In this document: piece by piece, positions 31,768-41,322 of the stretch
Numbering within the stretch: the first letter of the stretch is position 1
Layout: each line of letters opens with the position of its first letter
Source of the DNA: Pseudomonadota bacterium
GTDB lineage: Bacteria > Pseudomonadota > Alphaproteobacteria > Rhizobiales > Aestuariivirgaceae
DNA: 64,000 nucleotides
Direction of reading: 5' to 3'
Assembly: GCA_020161855.1 (NCBI GenBank)
Contig: JAIUNJ010000010.1
Coordinates: forward strand, 62,001-126,000
Program-made: the position numbers and the translations under genes
Notes under the pieces: model-generated
What the model saw: only the letters and a program-made list of their open reading frames with translations
Told to the model about the DNA's origin: nothing
Databases searched by the model: none

Positions 31768-33078
31768 CTACGGCGCGGGTCCACGGCCCGCGGGCGTCCA
31801 CAACTTGGATGGTAACATAGGGTGCTTATTGTGTAATTCCAAGCTTGTCTGAATCGTAAATGCCGGGTTCTGACTAAGCCTTCCGGCCAACATGACAGTA
31901 ATTTCAGGATGCTGCTCCAGATGCGGGGAAAGCCGCGTTCCATCTGGAAATTCCAGCCATGGCAGGCCCGCCAACACGAAGGCGGGCAGATCCTTCTGGC
32001 GCTTCGGGCAATGTACCCCCATTGGCCGCACAAGGGTGCCTTCCGGCCCCGAAATCAGGAACCTGCCGTCCCAGAGCAGGCTCCCACCGGGCGGGACCGG
32101 GACCGGTTCTGGGTCAATCCGGCCCGGTTCACGGCCCAGCAGCACCTCGCGGTTCCGGCAGGCCATGATGGCGCCCGCAAGCGTCAGGCGGCCAGCCGCA
32201 TTGCCCTGCACCAAGGCAGCAGCCGATAGGAGGGTCGACCGTTCCGGCGCGCGCCCCGAACCCACCATGCGAATGGCAACATCCAGGGCTTCCAGAGCCA
32301 CATCCGCTGGAAGCACCCGGAACCCGTCGCGGGGAAACCGCAGCAGTCCCACCGGCTCCAGTTGCGCATTCGCGGCCAGCCAGCGCGCGGCTTCGGCACG
32401 AACCGCCGTCATGTGGGTCATGGCGGCCAGCGCCTCTCCAGCAAGGCTGGCGTGGTCATTGGCTGGTAGCCCCTGCCGCACACGCACCCGTTCAAAAGCC
32501 GGGTTCACGTTGCTGGGATCTTCGATCCAGCGCACGTCCTTGGCCACCAGATAGTCGCGCAAACGGCCGCGGTTCTCACCCAGCAAGGGGCGGCAGATCC
32601 GCACCCCGTCCCATGGCGTCTCCGGCCAGATACCTGCCAGGCTGCGCAGGCTGCCGGTGCGTTGCTTGCGCATGGCAACAGTTTCTGCCTGATCATCGCG
32701 CGTGTGTGCTGTAAGCAGAACGTTGATGTCCAGTTCACGGCATCTCGCCGCCATCAAGCCGTAACGCGCCACGCGCCCCTTCGCCTGAATGCCTGTGCGA
32801 GGCTTCTCGCCGTCCCACCTCAGCGTGTGATGCGCAACACCCAGGGCCGCACACCACCTGGAAACGGTTTCGGCCTCCGCCGCGGATCCGTCACGCAGCC
32901 CATGGTCAACCGTCAGGGCGATGAGACGTGAGGGCGCAAAGACCTCGACTGCCAGATGTAGCATGGCCATGGAGTCGGAGCCGCCGGAGACGGCAAGAGC
33001 CAGAAGCGGCTCATCCGCAAGACTATGAAAGAGCGCTGCTGCCTCAGCAGCTGGCACGCTTGTATTCGGCGTTGGCAC
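31768..33078 (-). CDS. tilS: tRNA(Ile)-lysidine synthase
   Basis: A 436-residue enzyme that converts C34 of the AUA-decoding tRNA(Ile) to lysidine. The ATP pyrophosphatase loop SGGSDSMAML is near residue 31, followed by the VDHGLRDGSAAEA and LLTAHTRDDQAET blocks. The start is a GTG at 33078 or an in-frame GTG at 33057; either overlaps the 3' end of cpoB (stop at 33044). The order cpoB-tilS-ftsH is typical of alphaproteobacteria. Confidence 0.93.
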   Translation of the reverse strand: MPTPNTSVPAAEAAALFHSLADEPLLALAVSGGSDSMAMLHLAVEVFAPSRLIALTVDHGLRDGSAAEAETVSRWCAALGVAHHTLRWDGEKPRTGIQAKGRVARYGLMAARCRELDINVLLTAHTRDDQAETVAMRKQRTGSLRSLAGIWPETPWDGVRICRPLLGENRGRLRDYLVAKDVRWIEDPSNVNPAFERVRVRQGLPANDHASLAGEALAAMTHMTAVRAEAARWLAANAQLEPVGLLRFPRDGFRVLPADVALEALDVAIRMVGSGRAPERSTLLSAAALVQGNAAGRLTLAGAIMACRNREVLLGREPGRIDPEPVPVPPGGSLLWDGRFLISGPEGTLVRPMGVHCPKRQKDLPAFVLAGLPWLEFPDGTRLSPHLEQHPEITVMLAGRLSQNPAFTIQTSLELHNKHPMLPSKLWTPAGRGPAP

Positions 33079-33958
33079 GCTTCTTGGTTTCGACCGCTCG
33101 CGGGAACTCCGTGCTCACGGAATTGAAGGCGCCGCAAGCCTGTTCCTTCTGGCCCATCTTGGAGAGCGACATGCCGAGCTTCAGCAGGCTGTCGGGCGCG
33201 CGGCGGCTCTTGGGATATTTCTTGTAGGCCTCAAGGAAGTTCTGTGCGGCCTGGCGCACATCGCCCTGTACATAGAAGGTCTCACCCAGCCAATACTGCG
33301 CGCTGCCGGCAAGGCTGTGATCAGGATACTTCGACAGGAATGTCCGGAAGCCCGCCTCCGCCTCGCCGAACTGGCGGCGCAACAGGGCCTCGTTGGCATT
33401 CTTGTACATGGCGTCGGGCGAATCTTCCGGCTGCAAGGAAACGGTCTCGATGCCGTCCTGGTCCGTGGAGGCAGCGCTGCCATCGGCAGCGGCGTTGCCC
33501 TGCCCGGGCGCCACGAGCACCTGACCCTGGAAGTTACCATCACCGGTCTGTGCCGAGGCATTGCCGCCAGCCGTGAAATCCTGCGATCCGTCATTGAAAC
33601 CGGAGCCGATGATCTGCGGGCTCTGCAGCTTCGGCTGCTGGCCCGCGCCCTCTTCGATCACCTCGATGCCGGAGTCATTGCCTGCAGCGGCGAGATCATT
33701 TGTCTGCGGGGGCAATACCAGCTTCTTGCTGGTTGACGGTGCTGCGGGGGCCTGCTCGAGCTCGCCGGACTGACCCTGGCCTTTCTGGCCAAGCTGGCGT
33801 TGCAGCTGCTGTACCGTGAAATTCAGTTCTTCCACCTGGCCGGTCAGTTGCCGGATGCGCTCCTCCATCTGGAAGATGCGGGTGGCGATATCCTGCGCCG
33901 AAGCAGGCAGGGCCGCACTCATCAGGAGCACGGCGGCAAAGACACTACGCTTGAACAT
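33044..33958 (-). CDS. cpoB: Tol-Pal system protein CpoB (YbgF)
   Basis: A 304-residue periplasmic protein. The signal peptide is MFKRSVFAAVLLMSAALPASAQ; a short coiled coil follows (QMEERIRQLTGQVEELNFTV region), then a Gln/Gly/Ala-rich linker and C-terminal TPR repeats (GSAQYWLGETFYVQGDVRQAAQNF and on). CpoB links Tol function to peptidoglycan synthesis during constriction. An upstream in-frame ATG (33982) would put nine residues before the signal peptide, so 33958 is preferred. Confidence 0.92.
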   Translation of the reverse strand: MFKRSVFAAVLLMSAALPASAQDIATRIFQMEERIRQLTGQVEELNFTVQQLQRQLGQKGQGQSGELEQAPAAPSTSKKLVLPPQTNDLAAAGNDSGIEVIEEGAGQQPKLQSPQIIGSGFNDGSQDFTAGGNASAQTGDGNFQGQVLVAPGQGNAAADGSAASTDQDGIETVSLQPEDSPDAMYKNANEALLRRQFGEAEAGFRTFLSKYPDHSLAGSAQYWLGETFYVQGDVRQAAQNFLEAYKKYPKSRRAPDSLLKLGMSLSKMGQKEQACGAFNSVSTEFPRAVETKKRANAEYKRASC

Positions 33959-34075
33959 GGGACAAAATCCGGAATCGGGCATCAATGTCTAAGCCTCTGG
34001 GCCGCAAGTGCGGAAAAATTGCGGCTGGCCAAATCCGCTGCGTCACTGTTGCACAATCGCAACAGCTTGCTCACC

Positions 34076-34582
34076 CTAGCGCGTGCCGCCGGTAATCACC
34101 GTCACGGCACGGCGGTTCTGCGACCAGCACTCTTCCGCGTCACACAAGGCCGCCGGGCGCTCCTTGCCGTAAGCGATCGAGGAAATGCGGCTGGACGGCA
34201 CACCCTGCTGGATCAGGAAGTTGCGCGCGTTGGTTGCACGGCGCGCTGAAAGCGAAATGTTGTATTCGCGCGTGCCGCGCTCGTCGGCATGACCTTCAAC
34301 CTGGATGGTCACCTGCTGGTACTTGAGCAGCCACTGGGCCTGGCGGGCCAGCGTTTCACGGGCCTCCGGGGTCAGGTCGACCTGATCGACGATGAAGTAG
34401 ATACGGTCGCCGACCACAGTCTGGAACTCCTGCTTGGAGCCGGGGGCCGCCTGGCCCATGCCGGTGCCGTCGCCAAAGCCCGCATCAAGGTCCGGCTTGT
34501 TCTTCTTGGAACAGGCCGCCAGAGCCAGAAAACAGCTGATCAGGGCCACTGTCCTGAAGCTCGCTGACCGCGTCATCATCAT
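34076..34582 (-). CDS. pal: Peptidoglycan-associated lipoprotein Pal, copy 1
   Basis: A 168-residue lipoprotein. The lipobox is LALAAC with Cys24; Ser at +2 suits outer-membrane sorting. The OmpA-like domain has the peptidoglycan-binding signature GHADERGTREYNISLSARRA and the usual ending with paired Cys (ALCDAEECWSQNRRA). A strong SD (GAGGAG) precedes the ATG. Pal anchors the outer membrane to peptidoglycan and binds TolB. A second, very similar pal lies just upstream (34738-35259), separated by a strong hairpin. Confidence 0.96.
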   Translation of the reverse strand: MMMTRSASFRTVALISCFLALAACSKKNKPDLDAGFGDGTGMGQAAPGSKQEFQTVVGDRIYFIVDQVDLTPEARETLARQAQWLLKYQQVTIQVEGHADERGTREYNISLSARRATNARNFLIQQGVPSSRISSIAYGKERPAALCDAEECWSQNRRAVTVITGGTR

Positions 34583-34658
34583 CCGAAATTCTCCTCATGC
34601 GGGCGGCAGCTCCACCACCCCAAGCGCCAAACGGCGTTAATCAAAGGCCGCCATGGCG

Positions 34659-34694
34659 CAAAATGCCACTACACGCAAGTGTGGTGGCATTTTG
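34659..34694 (-). terminator. 16-base hairpin between the two pal genes
   Basis: CAAAATGCCACTACAC (34659-34674), a 4-base loop and GTGTGGTGGCATTTTG (34679-34694) pair over 16 bases with a single mismatch/wobble. It lies after the upstream pal copy and before the downstream one. It could terminate or attenuate transcription so the second copy needs read-through or its own promoter, or it could protect the upstream message. Confidence 0.65.
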
Positions 34695-34737
34695 GTTAAC
34701 ATTTTCTGACCGTGCTGCCCCCGGCAGGGACGACGGG

Positions 34738-35259
34738 TTAGCTGGTCTTCACGCCACCGGTGATAACCGTGACAGCGCGGCGGTTTTGTGACCAGCATTC
34801 CTCGGCGTCACACAGGGAGGCCGGGCGCTCCTTGCCATAGGCAATCGTGGCAATGCGCGCTGCCGAAATGCCCTGCTGAATCAGGAAGGTCCGCACGGCC
34901 GTGGCGCGGCGGGCCGAGAGCGAAATATTGTATTCGCGGGTGCCGCGCTCGTCGGCGTGGCCCTCGATCTGCACAACGATATTGGGATACTGGGCAAGCC
35001 AGCTCGCCTGCTTCATCAGCGTCTGCTTGCCTTCTGCCGTGAGCGAGGACTGATCTTCGTTGAAGAAGACCCGGTCGCCGATATTGGCCTGGAAGTCGGC
35101 CTCCGAGCCCGGAACCTGGGCAGCGCTGCCGGCCAGATCGCCGTTCAGGCCGTTGGAGTTGAGACCCGCTGTGGAGTTCTTCTTGGAACAGGCCCCCAGA
35201 GCCAGAGCGAGCGAGAGAACGGCAACGATTTTGAACGTGCCGGAGTGAAGCTTCATCAT
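34738..35259 (-). CDS. pal: Peptidoglycan-associated lipoprotein Pal, copy 2
   Basis: A 173-residue lipoprotein paralogous to the gene at 34076-34582. Its lipobox is LALGAC with Cys24, again with Ser at +2. GHADERGTREYNISLSARRAT and SLCDAEECWSQNRRAVTVITGG are nearly identical to copy 1, while the linker (residues 27-65) differs. The start is ATG 35259; a TTG at 35268 is in frame but unlikely. It lies 98 bases after tolB. Both copies keep the peptidoglycan-contact residues, so both look functional. Confidence 0.95.
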   Translation of the reverse strand: MMKLHSGTFKIVAVLSLALALGACSKKNSTAGLNSNGLNGDLAGSAAQVPGSEADFQANIGDRVFFNEDQSSLTAEGKQTLMKQASWLAQYPNIVVQIEGHADERGTREYNISLSARRATAVRTFLIQQGISAARIATIAYGKERPASLCDAEECWSQNRRAVTVITGGVKTS

Positions 35260-35357
35260 GATTGGCAATCCACCTTGTCGAGTTAGTCATGAGGCCCCCC
35301 GGCCCCACCATCCTTCATCCTTAATGAAGGAACGACATTGAGATTGCCTTGAGAAGT

Positions 35358-36731
35358 TTAGTTAAGACGTGGTGACCAGGCTGGATCAGAAGCGAACTCC
35401 GGTGTCGGCACCTTCTGCTCGTTGTAACCGGTGACATCCACGGAATAGAGCTGCGGGCCGCCGCCTTCGCCACCGCCGCTTTCACGGAAGAACATGATCA
35501 CGCGGCTGTTGGGCGACCAGGTCGGACCCTCGTTGTGATAGCCTTCCGTGAGAATGCGCTCGCCCTGCCCATTTGGCCGCATGACGCCGATGGCAAACTT
35601 GCCGCCGGCATTCTTCGTGAAAGCAATCCACTGGCCATCGGGCGACCACACGGGCGTCGAATAGCGGCCCTTGCCGAAGCTGATGCGCTGCGCCTCGCCG
35701 CCGCCTGCCGGCATCACATAGATCTGCTGTGAGCCGCCACGATCGGATTCAAAGGCGATATTGGCACCATCCGGAGAATAGGACGGCGCGGTATTGATCG
35801 CGGCTACCTTGGTGAGCTGGCGCAGCTGGCGTGTCTGCAGGTTCATTTCGAAGAGATTCGAATAGGCACCATCATCGCTCTGAAGGCTCATGATCACGCG
35901 GTTGCCATCGGGCGAATAGCGCGGCGCGAAGCTCATGTTGGGAAAATCACCGACGATCTCGCGCTGGTTCGTGTCGATGTTGTAGATGAACACGCGCGGT
36001 ACGCCGGAACCGAAGGACAGGAATGTCACTTCATTTGCGGTTGGCGAGAAACGCGGCGTCAGCAACAGATCGCCACCGACAGGCAGCGTCCGCGGGTTGA
36101 AACCATCCTGGTCCATGATGGCGAGTTTCTTGACGCGCTGCGACTTCGGGCCCGACTCGTCCACATAGACAATGCGGGTGTCGAAGTAGCCGTCGAAACC
36201 CGTCAGCGCCTTGTAAATCTGATCCGCCATGCGATGCGCGAGTCGGCGGGCAAGCTTCGGCGAAGCCGAGAATGATTGCCCGGCCAGCAGGTTGCCGGTG
36301 TTGACGTCAAAGAGTTTGAACGCCACGCGCAGCTTGCCGCCATCCATGTAGACCTGTCCGGTCACAAGACCGCGCGCCTGCACCTGGCGCCAGCTCATGA
36401 AGTTCGGTTGCTGCTCAAAATCGGAAATGCGCTCGATGAAGCTTTCCGGCGACAACGGATTGAAATAGCCGGAGCGTGCGAGATCATTGGCCACCACGCC
36501 GGCAACCGTCGCTGCCACATCCTCAGCACCCGCGCCCGCGAGAAACGGCGATATGGCAATGTTGATCGGCTCCACCTTGCCGCCGCGCACCACGGCAACG
36601 TTCGGCTCATCTTCCTGTGCCGAGGCCAATGTGCTTGCCATGACCATGAAAAGCAGGGCGGCGAGCGCCTGCATCGCATATCGCAGCAGAGGGGCCCGGC
36701 CCGGAGTGTCCATCGTCGTCGCCATCACCAT
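35358..36731 (-). CDS. tolB: Tol-Pal system protein TolB
   Basis: A 457-residue periplasmic protein. A Sec signal (hydrophobic LLFMVMASTLASAQ) is followed by the N-terminal TolB domain and a six-bladed beta-propeller with repeated SPDG/SPTA turns (RYSPDGNRV, SYSPDGANIAF, VWSPDGQWIAF). TolB binds Pal and colicin-like proteins. The start at 36731 overlaps the tolA stop by one base (TGATG); an ATG at 36725 is also possible. It contributes to outer-membrane constriction during division. Confidence 0.97.
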   Translation of the reverse strand: MVMATTMDTPGRAPLLRYAMQALAALLFMVMASTLASAQEDEPNVAVVRGGKVEPINIAISPFLAGAGAEDVAATVAGVVANDLARSGYFNPLSPESFIERISDFEQQPNFMSWRQVQARGLVTGQVYMDGGKLRVAFKLFDVNTGNLLAGQSFSASPKLARRLAHRMADQIYKALTGFDGYFDTRIVYVDESGPKSQRVKKLAIMDQDGFNPRTLPVGGDLLLTPRFSPTANEVTFLSFGSGVPRVFIYNIDTNQREIVGDFPNMSFAPRYSPDGNRVIMSLQSDDGAYSNLFEMNLQTRQLRQLTKVAAINTAPSYSPDGANIAFESDRGGSQQIYVMPAGGGEAQRISFGKGRYSTPVWSPDGQWIAFTKNAGGKFAIGVMRPNGQGERILTEGYHNEGPTWSPNSRVIMFFRESGGGEGGGPQLYSVDVTGYNEQKVPTPEFASDPAWSPRLN

Positions 36732-37753
36732 CAGAGATCCTTCGGGTCAAACTCGATTTGCCAACTGGAATAGCCCTTGTACTTGCCTGGAGGGAAGAAG
36801 TTGTAGGGCTGGCATTCCACAACAGCAGAAGAAGCGGCTTCAGCCACGGCATCTGCGAGCGGAATGCCCGTAAACTGCGGACGCGGAGCACCTTTCAGGG
36901 TCCCGTCCTCATTGAGATTTATGAGCAATGTCACCCTGATTCGAACATTGTCATCAAGCGAGGCCGGCGGCGGCCGGAAGCACTCGCGAATGCGCGACAC
37001 AAGGGCATCACGGAAACTGGCCTTGGCTTCGGCGTCATCGCCCTGGATTTCCTGCTGGCCCTGGTCGGGGCTGCCCGCGGTGTCGCTCGATTTCTTGGGG
37101 GCGGTGCGCTCGTCGTTTTCCTTGTTGAGGAGCTTCTCAAGCTCGGCCATGTCGAGCTTCTGTTTTTTGCGCTTCTCGTCCTCGGCCTTCTTGCGCTTCT
37201 CCTCCGCCTCTTTCTTCTTCTTGGCCTCGGCTTCCTTCTTTTTCTGCTCCTCGAGCTTCTTCTGTTCGGCTTCCGCCTTCTTCTTCTGCTCTTCCTGCTG
37301 CTTCTTCTTGAGCGCCAGCTCCGCCTCTTCGGCGGCCTTCTTTTCAGCTTCAGCCTTTTGCTCGGCCTCAGCCTGCGCCATCAGCAATTCCTCGAGCTTG
37401 GCAGTATCGGGATTTTCCTCGGGCTTCTTGACGGGTTCCGGTTGCTTCTCCGGTTCGGCCGCCTTTTCCTTTGCGGCTTCGACGATCTCCTCGGCAACCT
37501 TCGGCGCCGGCTTCACATCCTTGGTCACTTCCGTCTTTTCGGCGGCGGGCTTTTCAGTCTTGGGCACGTCCTGCTTGGTCGTGGCCTTGGTCGCCGTCTT
37601 CTCGGAGATGTTAGAGATGTCGACGACGACAGGCTGTTCTTCCGCGATCGGCGCCTGTGAAGGCGCAGGGAGAACGGCCAGAGCACCCACCAGAAAGGCG
37701 GCATGCGCCAGGAACGACGCAGAAATGCCTCTCTTGATGCCCTTCTGCATCAT
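36731..37753 (-). CDS. tolA: Tol-Pal system protein TolA
   Basis: A 340-residue protein with one N-terminal membrane helix (FLAHAAFLVGALAVL), a Lys/Glu/Ala-rich middle of about 130 residues that must form a long helix (AEAEKK and KKKEAEEKRKK repeats), and a C-terminal TonB-like domain with paired Cys in IRECFRPPPA and VVECQPYNF. It spans the periplasm, linking TolQR to Pal. The charged repeat region explains long, spurious Leu-rich frames on the opposite strand. Confidence 0.95.
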   Translation of the reverse strand: MMQKGIKRGISASFLAHAAFLVGALAVLPAPSQAPIAEEQPVVVDISNISEKTATKATTKQDVPKTEKPAAEKTEVTKDVKPAPKVAEEIVEAAKEKAAEPEKQPEPVKKPEENPDTAKLEELLMAQAEAEQKAEAEKKAAEEAELALKKKQQEEQKKKAEAEQKKLEEQKKKEAEAKKKKEAEEKRKKAEDEKRKKQKLDMAELEKLLNKENDERTAPKKSSDTAGSPDQGQQEIQGDDAEAKASFRDALVSRIRECFRPPPASLDDNVRIRVTLLINLNEDGTLKGAPRPQFTGIPLADAVAEAASSAVVECQPYNFFPPGKYKGYSSWQIEFDPKDL

Positions 37754-37755
37754 GC

Positions 37756-38217
37756 CTAGTTGCCCGTCGCGGCCACGTCCTTCGTGGTCGTCACCAGGCC
37801 GATCTTTTTGTAGCCCGCGTTGTTGAGAACGCCCATCACTTCCATCACCGCACCATAGTCAACCTTGGTGTCGGCGCGCACGAAGAGCTGTTCGTTGTTG
37901 CCGTTCTTGGCGAGGGCCTGCAGCTTCGGTGTCAGCTCATTGAGCGGAATCTGCGTTTCCTGGAGAAAGACCGTTCCATCCGCCTGCACCGTGATGGTGA
38001 GCGGTTCCGTCTGGGTATTCATTTCCTTGGCTTCAGTCTTCGGAAGCTCAACCGGAACGCCGACAGTCATCAGCGGCGCTGCCACCATGAAGACGATGAG
38101 CAGCACGAGCATGACGTCGACGAGCGGCGTCACGTTGATCTCGCTGATGGCGCTGTGGCGGGATTGCCTGCGGCCGCGCCGCGCGCCGCCACCCTTCATG
38201 CCAACAGATGCACCCAT
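37756..38217 (-). CDS. tolR: Tol-Pal system protein TolR
   Basis: A 153-residue ExbD/TolR protein with one membrane helix carrying the proton-path Asp (VTPLVDVMLVLLIVFMVAAP). The periplasmic part contains the conserved VELPKTEA and the RADTKVDYGAVMEVM region. With TolQ it makes the proton-driven motor that energises TolA. It sits between tolQ and tolA with 2-base gaps. Confidence 0.96.
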   Translation of the reverse strand: MGASVGMKGGGARRGRRQSRHSAISEINVTPLVDVMLVLLIVFMVAAPLMTVGVPVELPKTEAKEMNTQTEPLTITVQADGTVFLQETQIPLNELTPKLQALAKNGNNEQLFVRADTKVDYGAVMEVMGVLNNAGYKKIGLVTTTKDVAATGN

Positions 38218-38219
38218 CC

Positions 38220-38927
38220 TTATGCCCTCTCGTCTAGCTGGCGTGAAATGATCGCCGAAAACTCGTCGGCGAAGTTCTCGAGTCTGTTCGAAACCCTCGA
38301 CGCGTCAGCCGAATACATGTTGTAAAAGATTGTCGCCGGTATGGCGGCCACAAGACCGATGGCTGTCGCGAACAGGGCCTCTGCGATGCCGGGCGCCACG
38401 ACCGCGAGGTTGGTCTGGCCTGAATTTGCAATGCCCTGGAAGGCCACCATGATGCCCCACACGGTGCCGAAGAGGCCGATGAAGGGGCCTGCGGAACCGG
38501 TGGTGGCGAGGAAAAGCAGGCGTGATTCCAGCCCGCTCATTTCCTTCTGGATGGCGACATCCATGACTTTCTCGATGCGCTTCTGCACGCCGGCGAAACC
38601 CGCGCGCATCGCCGCGCCCTGGCTTCGCTTCCATTCCTGCATGGCGGCAACGAAAATGGTGGCGAGGCCGTTGTTCTCGTTGCGGCTCATCTGGTGATAG
38701 AGATCTTCGAGAGACTGGCCGGACCAGAACGCCTGCTCGAAGCGGTCGTTGGCCGAATGCTCGCGGCGGAACGTGAAAAACTTTTCGATGATGATGGCCC
38801 AGGACCAGACGGAGGCCAGGAAAAGCCCGAGCATCACGAACTTCACGATCCAGCTCGCCTGCATCACCAGATGCCAAAGGGAGATGTTTGCACCGTTTGC
38901 AACGGCTTCCTGCGTGATCTGTTCCAT
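38220..38927 (-). CDS. tolQ: Tol-Pal system protein TolQ
   Basis: A 235-residue MotA/TolQ/ExbB channel with three membrane helices (WIVKFVMLGLFLASVWSWAIII, then GPFIGLFGTVWGIMVAF and ALFATAIGLVAAIPATIFYNM). The start is ATG 38927 because GGAG is about 6 bases upstream; a longer frame to 38984 lacks this. A 210-base gap separates it from ybgC and may hold a promoter. Confidence 0.96.
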   Translation of the reverse strand: MEQITQEAVANGANISLWHLVMQASWIVKFVMLGLFLASVWSWAIIIEKFFTFRREHSANDRFEQAFWSGQSLEDLYHQMSRNENNGLATIFVAAMQEWKRSQGAAMRAGFAGVQKRIEKVMDVAIQKEMSGLESRLLFLATTGSAGPFIGLFGTVWGIMVAFQGIANSGQTNLAVVAPGIAEALFATAIGLVAAIPATIFYNMYSADASRVSNRLENFADEFSAIISRQLDERA

Positions 38928-39125
38928 GAAACTCCAGCGTCCCTGACCGGCCGGGGCTTGGCGTCCCTCCGCCTGCCTCGCCATTCAGTCGGAGGCCACC
39001 GGTCGAAAAGGCCTCAAACCGTGAGAATCTGTCGAAACTGCGGCAGTTTCAGTGCTTTCCAGCCCCCGCCGCGAAACCCGAACGGGGACGTTCGAGACTT
39101 CTGGTTGCACTTGAATCAGGCTTGG

Positions 39126-39140
39126 TTAACAAGTGGTTAG
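39126..39140 (-). promoter_or_regulatory. Weak CtrA-like sequence at the ybgC-tolQ gap
   Basis: TTAA (39126-39129), 7 bases, TTAG (39137-39140): one base off the CtrA consensus TTAA-N7-TTAA. It overlaps the ybgC stop and is about 200 bases upstream of tolQ. A link to cell-cycle control of tol is possible but speculative. Confidence 0.25.
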
Positions 39141-39565
39141 CGCGGCAGCCCTGTGAAGCGGGAAAGCATCTCGGCAGGCATGCGCCGGGGCCTGCCGCGG
39201 CCATCAATCAGCGCCACCGTCACTGTTGCCGTAAAAAGCGGCTCCCCGGCCCTGAGGATTCGCTGCGCCAGCTCAAAACGGGCCCCCGCCATCTCGCCCG
39301 GCACCGTCTCCACGATGATCACGTCATCGAAGCGGGCAGGCCGCAGGAAGTCACACAGCATCCGCCGCACCACGAAAATCAACCCGCCTTCGGCGGCCAG
39401 CATGGCATTCTGATCGATGCCCAGCACCCGCAGGAAATCCGAGCGGGCACGCTCGCAGTATTTCAGGTAGTTGGCGTGATAGACATTCCCCGAGAAGTCC
39501 GTGTCCTCATAGTAGACCCGCTGCGTGAGGCGATGAATGCCATCGCGGATGATGCCCTCGGTCAC
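39137..39565 (-). CDS. ybgC: Tol-Pal associated acyl-CoA thioesterase YbgC
   Basis: A 142-residue hotdog-fold thioesterase. The active-site block [19 protein letters not shown] includes the catalytic Asp. It hydrolyses short acyl-CoA thioesters and is commonly at the head of tol-pal clusters. Its ATG overlaps the ruvB stop by 4 bases, connecting the ruv and tol groups. Confidence 0.95.
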   Translation of the reverse strand: MTEGIIRDGIHRLTQRVYYEDTDFSGNVYHANYLKYCERARSDFLRVLGIDQNAMLAAEGGLIFVVRRMLCDFLRPARFDDVIIVETVPGEMAGARFELAQRILRAGEPLFTATVTVALIDGRGRPRRMPAEMLSRFTGLPR

Positions 39566-40602
39566 GCCTCGTCTCCCAGCGGCAATGCGCCCTGCATGAT
39601 CTCGGACCGGTTGGGCACGGCAAGCCCCAGATGGCGGAAGGCATGATGCGTCAGCAGGCGGCCTCGTGGCGTGCGATTGAGAAAACCCAGTTGCAGCAGA
39701 TAGGGCTCGACAATGTCTTCGAGCGCATCGCGCGCCTCCGAAAGCGAGGCCGCTATCGTGTCGATGCCGACAGGGCCGCCGCCAAAATTGACCGCAATGC
39801 AGTGAAGATAGCGGTGATCCAGCGCATCCAGGCCGGCATGATCAACATCGAGCGCTTTCAGCGCCTTGTCTGCAACACGAGCATCGACCTGAGCCTGGCC
39901 GCCGACATGGGCAAAGTCGCGCACACGCCGCAACAGCCGGCCGGCAATGCGCGGTGTTCCGCGCGAGCGGCGGGCGATCTCACGCGCACCCTCCTCATTC
40001 ACCGCCAGTTGCAGAATACGCGCTCCGCGCCGCACGATATCGAGCAGTTCTTCCTCTGAATAGAATTCAAGGCGCACCGGAATACCGAAGCGATCGCGCA
40101 AAGGTGTTGTCAGAAGGCCGGTGCGCGTGGTGGCACCGACGAGCGTGAATTTCGCCAGATCGATCTTGACGCTGCGCGCCGCCGGACCCTCGCCGATGAT
40201 GAGATCGAGCTGGAAATCCTCCATGGCCGGATAGAGCACTTCCTCGACCGCTGGATTGAGCCGGTGAATTTCATCGATGAAAAGCACATCTCGCTCTTCA
40301 AGGTTGGTGAGCAGGGCCGCGAGGTCGCCAGCCTTGGCGATGACCGGCCCCGACGTCGCCCGGAAATTGACGCCCATTTCACGTGCCATGATCTGCGCCA
40401 GCGTCGTCTTGCCAAGGCCGGGCGGTCCCGCAAACAGCACATGGTCCAGCGCTTCGCCACGCGCCCGTGCCGCCTCGATGAAAACGCGCAGGTTCTGCTT
40501 CTGCTTCGTCTGGCCAACGAACTCATGAAGAGTCTGCGGCCGCAGATGCGTGTCGAGGGCATCGTCGGGCTTCTTGTCTGAGTCGAGGACAGCGCGGCTC
40601 AT
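39562..40602 (-). CDS. ruvB: Holliday junction branch migration helicase RuvB
   Basis: A 346-residue AAA+ motor. Walker A is [11 protein letters not shown], Walker B region [22 protein letters not shown], and the C-terminal winged-helix has the [10 protein letters not shown] signature. It drives branch migration with RuvA. Its start overlaps the ruvA stop and its stop overlaps ybgC, both as ATGA. Confidence 0.98.
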   Translation of the reverse strand: MSRAVLDSDKKPDDALDTHLRPQTLHEFVGQTKQKQNLRVFIEAARARGEALDHVLFAGPPGLGKTTLAQIMAREMGVNFRATSGPVIAKAGDLAALLTNLEERDVLFIDEIHRLNPAVEEVLYPAMEDFQLDLIIGEGPAARSVKIDLAKFTLVGATTRTGLLTTPLRDRFGIPVRLEFYSEEELLDIVRRGARILQLAVNEEGAREIARRSRGTPRIAGRLLRRVRDFAHVGGQAQVDARVADKALKALDVDHAGLDALDHRYLHCIAVNFGGGPVGIDTIAASLSEARDALEDIVEPYLLQLGFLNRTPRGRLLTHHAFRHLGLAVPNRSEIMQGALPLGDEA

Positions 40603-41216
40603 CCGTTGGCCATTTCCTTGAGCGCCAGGCGGATCAATTTCTCCGTAGGCTGATCATCTCCCGCCTTCTTCAGTGCCGCACTCACCGCCTGCGCCGCCTG
40701 CACCTGCCCGTAACCCAGATTGACCAGCGCAGAGACCGCATCTGTAACGGCGGAGGATTTCGGTGCTGCCAGTTCGGCCGCAACCTGAGAGAGCCCGATA
40801 TCGGAGGCGGTATAGGCCGGCGCCTTGTCCTTGAGTTCCAGCACGATCCGCTCCGCCAGTTTCTTGCCGACACCGCTGGCACGGCCGATCATGGCCTTGT
40901 CCTGCAAGGCGATGGCCTGCGCCACCTCGCTGCCGCTGAGAATAGAGAGGATGGCCAGCGCCACCCTGGCGCCCACGCCCTGCACGGTCTGCAGCAGGCG
41001 GAACCATTCCTTCTCAAGGCCCGTCGCGAAACCCACCAGCCGGATTGAATCCTGGCTCACCAGCATTTCGGTATGCAGTTCGGCAAACTCGCCCGGGCCC
41101 GGCAGCGCAGCCAGAGTTTTGCCTGAACAGGAAGCGAAATAGACGACCCCATTCACATCCATCATCACCCAGTCAGGTCCGGTCGAGTCGATGCGGCCCT
41201 TGAGCTTGCCAATCAT
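40599..41216 (-). CDS. ruvA: Holliday junction branch migration protein RuvA
   Basis: A 205-residue junction-binding protein: an N-terminal OB fold ([24 protein letters not shown]), tandem helix-hairpin-helix motifs ([16 protein letters not shown] and [19 protein letters not shown]) and a C-terminal RuvB-binding domain. It starts 147 bases after ruvC, and a LexA box lies at the end of ruvC, suggesting that ruvAB has its own SOS promoter. Confidence 0.98.
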   Translation of the reverse strand: MIGKLKGRIDSTGPDWVMMDVNGVVYFASCSGKTLAALPGPGEFAELHTEMLVSQDSIRLVGFATGLEKEWFRLLQTVQGVGARVALAILSILSGSEVAQAIALQDKAMIGRASGVGKKLAERIVLELKDKAPAYTASDIGLSQVAAELAAPKSSAVTDAVSALVNLGYGQVQAAQAVSAALKKAGDDQPTEKLIRLALKEMANG

Positions 41217-41322
41217 GTCCGGCGTCCATGGAAAACGATGAGGCCCGCAAATTGTCCGGTGGAAGCTCGTGTTATGATCAGGAAGTCCAGCAAAGAAGGC
41301 CTCCTGTTTGCCCGTGCTTCAT

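Noticed and set aside
36758-37660. 300-residue Leu-rich frame antisense to tolA that looks like a membrane protein
   Set aside because: It is the complement of the Lys/Glu repeats (AAG/GAG read as CTT/CTC), not a gene.
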